A DNA stretch of 64,000 nucleotides from Pluralibacter sp. UBA7423 (GTDB lineage Bacteria > Pseudomonadota > Gammaproteobacteria > Enterobacterales > Enterobacteriaceae). Shown piece by piece: positions 62,423 through 64,000 of this stretch. A program made the translations under genes and the position numbers. The notes below the pieces were generated by a model. It was not told the origin of the DNA. It was given only the letters and a program-made list of their open reading frames with translations, and ran no database searches. The stretch lies in assembly GCA_002470465.1 (NCBI GenBank), contig DKMD01000002.1:53326-117325 (forward strand), given 5' to 3'. The number at the start of each line of letters is the position of its first letter. Position 1 is the stretch's first letter.

Positions 62423-62495
62423 TTATTAAGGCCAGGCATAGCAGGAGTGCCCGGTCTTCTTATTAAGCCCAAGCATAGCAGGAATGCCCGGCCTT
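62423..62495. repeat. Tandem 37-bp repeat (two copies) between ghrA and ycdX
   Basis: Two adjacent copies, 62423-62459 and 62460-62495, of TTATTAAG-n-CC-AGGCATAGCAGGAGTGCCCGG; they differ at a few bases. Each can fold through CCAGGCA/TGCCCGG. They sit just upstream of the ycdX ribosome site. Confidence 0.8.
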
Positions 62496-62503
62496 TATTA
62501 GCG

Positions 62504-62525
62504 AAAAACCCGGCCAGGCCGGGTT
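62504..62525 (-). terminator. Terminator of ghrA
   Basis: Stem AACCCGGCC/GGCCGGGTT, starting 5 bp past the ghrA stop and followed on the minus strand by TTTCGC. Confidence 0.85.
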
Positions 62526-62529
62526 GAAC

Positions 62530-63468
62530 TCAGTATCCACGGGCTCTGTCTACCTGCCCGGTGACGGCCTCACCTCGCTCCAGTCCGCTGATAGTTTTAC
62601 TGATATAGGCGATGGCTTCCTGCGGACGTGTGACCGCAGCAACGTGCGGGGTCATTGCCACGCGAGGGTGCCGCCACAGCGGACTTTCTACAGGCAGAGG
62701 CTCGCGGCTAAACACGTCCAGCATCGCGCCTTTAAGCTTGTTGTTCTCCAGCGCTCGCAGCAGATCGTCTTCATTAACATGCACGCCTCGTGCAAGATTC
62801 AACAAATAGCTGCGGTCCTGAAGTTGCTCAAGTAACGCATGATTAATGATACCAACGGTTTCCGCCGTATTTGGCAGCAGATTGATAAGGACCCGCGTTT
62901 CACGCAAAAAATCGCCCATTTCGCCAGCGCCGGCAAAGCTTGTGACGTTTGGCCACGCTTTACGGCTGCGACTCCAGACGCGCACCGGGAAGCCCCACGC
63001 CAGCAGACTTTCAGCAACTTTGCTGCCAAGTACGCCCGCCCCCATGATACCAATAGTAAACTCTTCACGCGTATATTCAGGGAGCGGCTCCCAGCGAGTT
63101 TCGAGCTTTTGCGCCTGATAATCATCAAAGCGACGGAACCAGTGCAGTATCTGGCTGACGGCATATTCCTGCATTTGCAGCCCCATACCGGTATCTTCGA
63201 GGCGGAATAACGGAATCGACAGCGGGAGCATCTCCGGATGCGCCTTCAGCTTGCTGAGGATCGAGTCCACGCCCGCGCCAAGCGCAAAGACAGCTTTCAG
63301 GTCACGCCCCTGTAGCATTTCCACTGGAGGATGCCAAACCAGCGCGTAATCAGCATGCCGGTTGTCGCCCGGTTTCCATTCACGCACTTTCGCCCCCGGG
63401 AGGTTTTTCTCCAGAGCGTTTATCCACCATGCGGTGTCAAAGGTGGGATGGTAAAAGATGATCTCCAT
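62530..63468 (-). CDS. ghrA: Glyoxylate/hydroxypyruvate reductase A
   Basis: 312-residue NADPH-dependent D-2-hydroxyacid dehydrogenase that reduces glyoxylate and hydroxypyruvate. Cofactor loop [16 protein letters not shown] (about 139-154), catalytic Arg in [13 protein letters not shown] (about 227) and His in [11 protein letters not shown] (about 275). The start at 63468 ([15 protein letters not shown]) has AAGGAG upstream; a 15-codon frame extension is not needed. Divergent from serX. Confidence 0.96.
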   Translation of the reverse strand: MEIIFYHPTFDTAWWINALEKNLPGAKVREWKPGDNRHADYALVWHPPVEMLQGRDLKAVFALGAGVDSILSKLKAHPEMLPLSIPLFRLEDTGMGLQMQEYAVSQILHWFRRFDDYQAQKLETRWEPLPEYTREEFTIGIMGAGVLGSKVAESLLAWGFPVRVWSRSRKAWPNVTSFAGAGEMGDFLRETRVLINLLPNTAETVGIINHALLEQLQDRSYLLNLARGVHVNEDDLLRALENNKLKGAMLDVFSREPLPVESPLWRHPRVAMTPHVAAVTRPQEAIAYISKTISGLERGEAVTGQVDRARGY

Positions 63469-63729
63469 TGCAGACTCCTTATTAAAGCGCCTTTCTGACA
63501 GCTGCCAGCGCATTTTTTGATTGTTTTATAGTGGGTTGTCAGCATAACAAATTTCAGGAAGCTGTCAGGTGTAAAAGCGGATGCTGAGAAAAAAAGCGGA
63601 TTGCGGTTATTCCGAAAGCAGGTTGGTGGAAGTTTGGCTAATCGGGAGGATTTTCAAAAAAGTTGATTGACGCAAGTGCCGCTTTTCCTTACATTACCGC
63701 CCGTCCCGGCAGCGCCGGGAAGACAATAT

Positions 63730-63817
63730 GGTGAGGTGTCCGAGTGGCTGAAGGAGCACGCCTGGAAAGTGTGTATACGGCAACGTATCGGGGGTTCGAA
63801 TCCCCCCCTCACCGCCA
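63730..63817 (+). tRNA. serX: tRNA-Ser (anticodon GGA)
   Basis: 88 nt with encoded CCA. Acceptor GGTGAGG/CCTCACC, long variable arm (GTATACGGCAACGTATC), anticodon stem CACGC/GTGTG around CTGGAAA with GGA at 63764-63766, and T-arm GGGGGTTCGAATCCCCC. Identical in form to E. coli serX. Promoter-like A+T-rich DNA is upstream, a terminator downstream, and its 3' end is repeated at 63982-64000. Confidence 0.98.
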
Positions 63818-63830
63818 TATTTAATGAGAG

Positions 63831-63857
63831 TGCCCAGTTAACAGCTGGGCATTTTTA
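63831..63857 (+). terminator. Terminator of serX
   Basis: Stem TGCCCAG/CTGGGCA with TTAACAG loop, followed by TTTTTATTTG, 13 bp past the tRNA. Confidence 0.9.
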
Positions 63858-63900
63858 TTTGTATTTTCTGCCCGACAAGGGGGGATGAGAACTCCCGACC

Positions 63901-64000
63901 GGGGTTCGACAACGAGCTTCAGCTCGTTGGACAGACCGGACGCTCGCGGACGGGCTGCCCGAAGGGTGAGCGCAGCGAATCAATCCCCCCCTCACCGCCA
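63901..64000 (+). repeat. Split copy of the serX T-arm and 3' end with a 73-nt insert
   Basis: GGGGTTCGA (63901-63909) repeats the 5' side of the serX T-arm (63791-63799), and ATCCCCCCCTCACCGCCA (63983-64000) repeats the rest of the T-arm, acceptor and CCA (63800-63817). In the tRNA the two pieces touch; here a 73-nt G+C-rich insert (63910-63982) separates them. The insert has a perfect hairpin AACGAG-CTTCAG-CTCGTT and a second CGCTC/GAGCG stem. No other tRNA arms are present, so it is not a second gene. Confidence 0.7.

Noticed and set aside
63901..64000. A second tRNA gene at the right edge
   Set aside because: Only the T-arm and acceptor 3' strand are repeated, and the T-loop is interrupted; D-arm, anticodon arm and 5' acceptor are missing.

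Overview
The window is ordinary core chromosome of an enterobacterium close to Escherichia. Gene content, order and protein sequences follow the E. coli K-12 segment from serX to hinT, read in reverse. Divergence, REP types and the gene losses noted below suggest the Enterobacter/Lelliottia/Leclercia neighbourhood, but I cannot name a species from sequence alone. No prophage, insertion sequence, CRISPR array or rRNA operon is present, and every recognised gene is intact except hinT, which is cut by the left edge.

Layout: (1) 1-5.5 kb: hinT, the siderophore receptor fhuE, the glucose permease ptsG and the TatD-family gene ycfH. (2) 5.5-17.2 kb: a long minus-strand block, ycfH-holB-tmk-mltG-pabC and fabF-acpP-fabG-fabD-fabH-plsX-rpmF-yceD, which makes fatty acids and links them to replication, folate and cell-wall functions; then divergent yceF and rluC. 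(3) 17.2-21 kb: rne with its long autoregulatory leader. (4) 21-32.8 kb: flagellar rod, hook, ring and junction genes flgBCDEFGHIJKL, with divergent flgA-flgM-flgN and two clear FliA-type promoters. (5) 32.8-34.5 kb: an accessory pair, a LysR regulator divergent from a SnoaL-like protein, placed between flgN and murJ where E. coli has nothing. (6) 34.5-48.4 kb: murJ, mviM, yceH, rimJ, mdtH, yceB, pyrC, dinI, bssS, solA, yceO, trhO, lpxL, mdtG, msyB, yceK. (7) 48.5-54 kb: osmoregulated periplasmic glucan genes opgH, opgG, opgC. (8) 54-60.5 kb: clsC, a fimbrial-like small protein, and the curli operons csgBAC and csgDEFG. (9) 60.5-64 kb: ycdZ, ycdY, ycdX, ghrA and tRNA-Ser(GGA) serX.

Biologically the window joins envelope synthesis (fab, plsX, lpxL, murJ, opg, clsC), motility (flg) and sessile biofilm growth (csg), with regulation visible in several leaders (ptsG, rne, pyrC, dinI, csgD).

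The parts most worth a second look are: a split copy of the serX tRNA 3' end at the right edge; a curlin subunit whose fourth repeat has a five-residue insertion; the LysR/SnoaL pair; losses relative to K-12 (grxB, yceI-yceJ, ymdB); twin GNRA-capped hairpins between rpmF and plsX; a composite repeat that supplies terminators at two loci; and a 21-bp operator-like palindrome between rimJ and mdtH. Comparisons with E. coli are from memory of K-12 gene order and proteins, not from a search.
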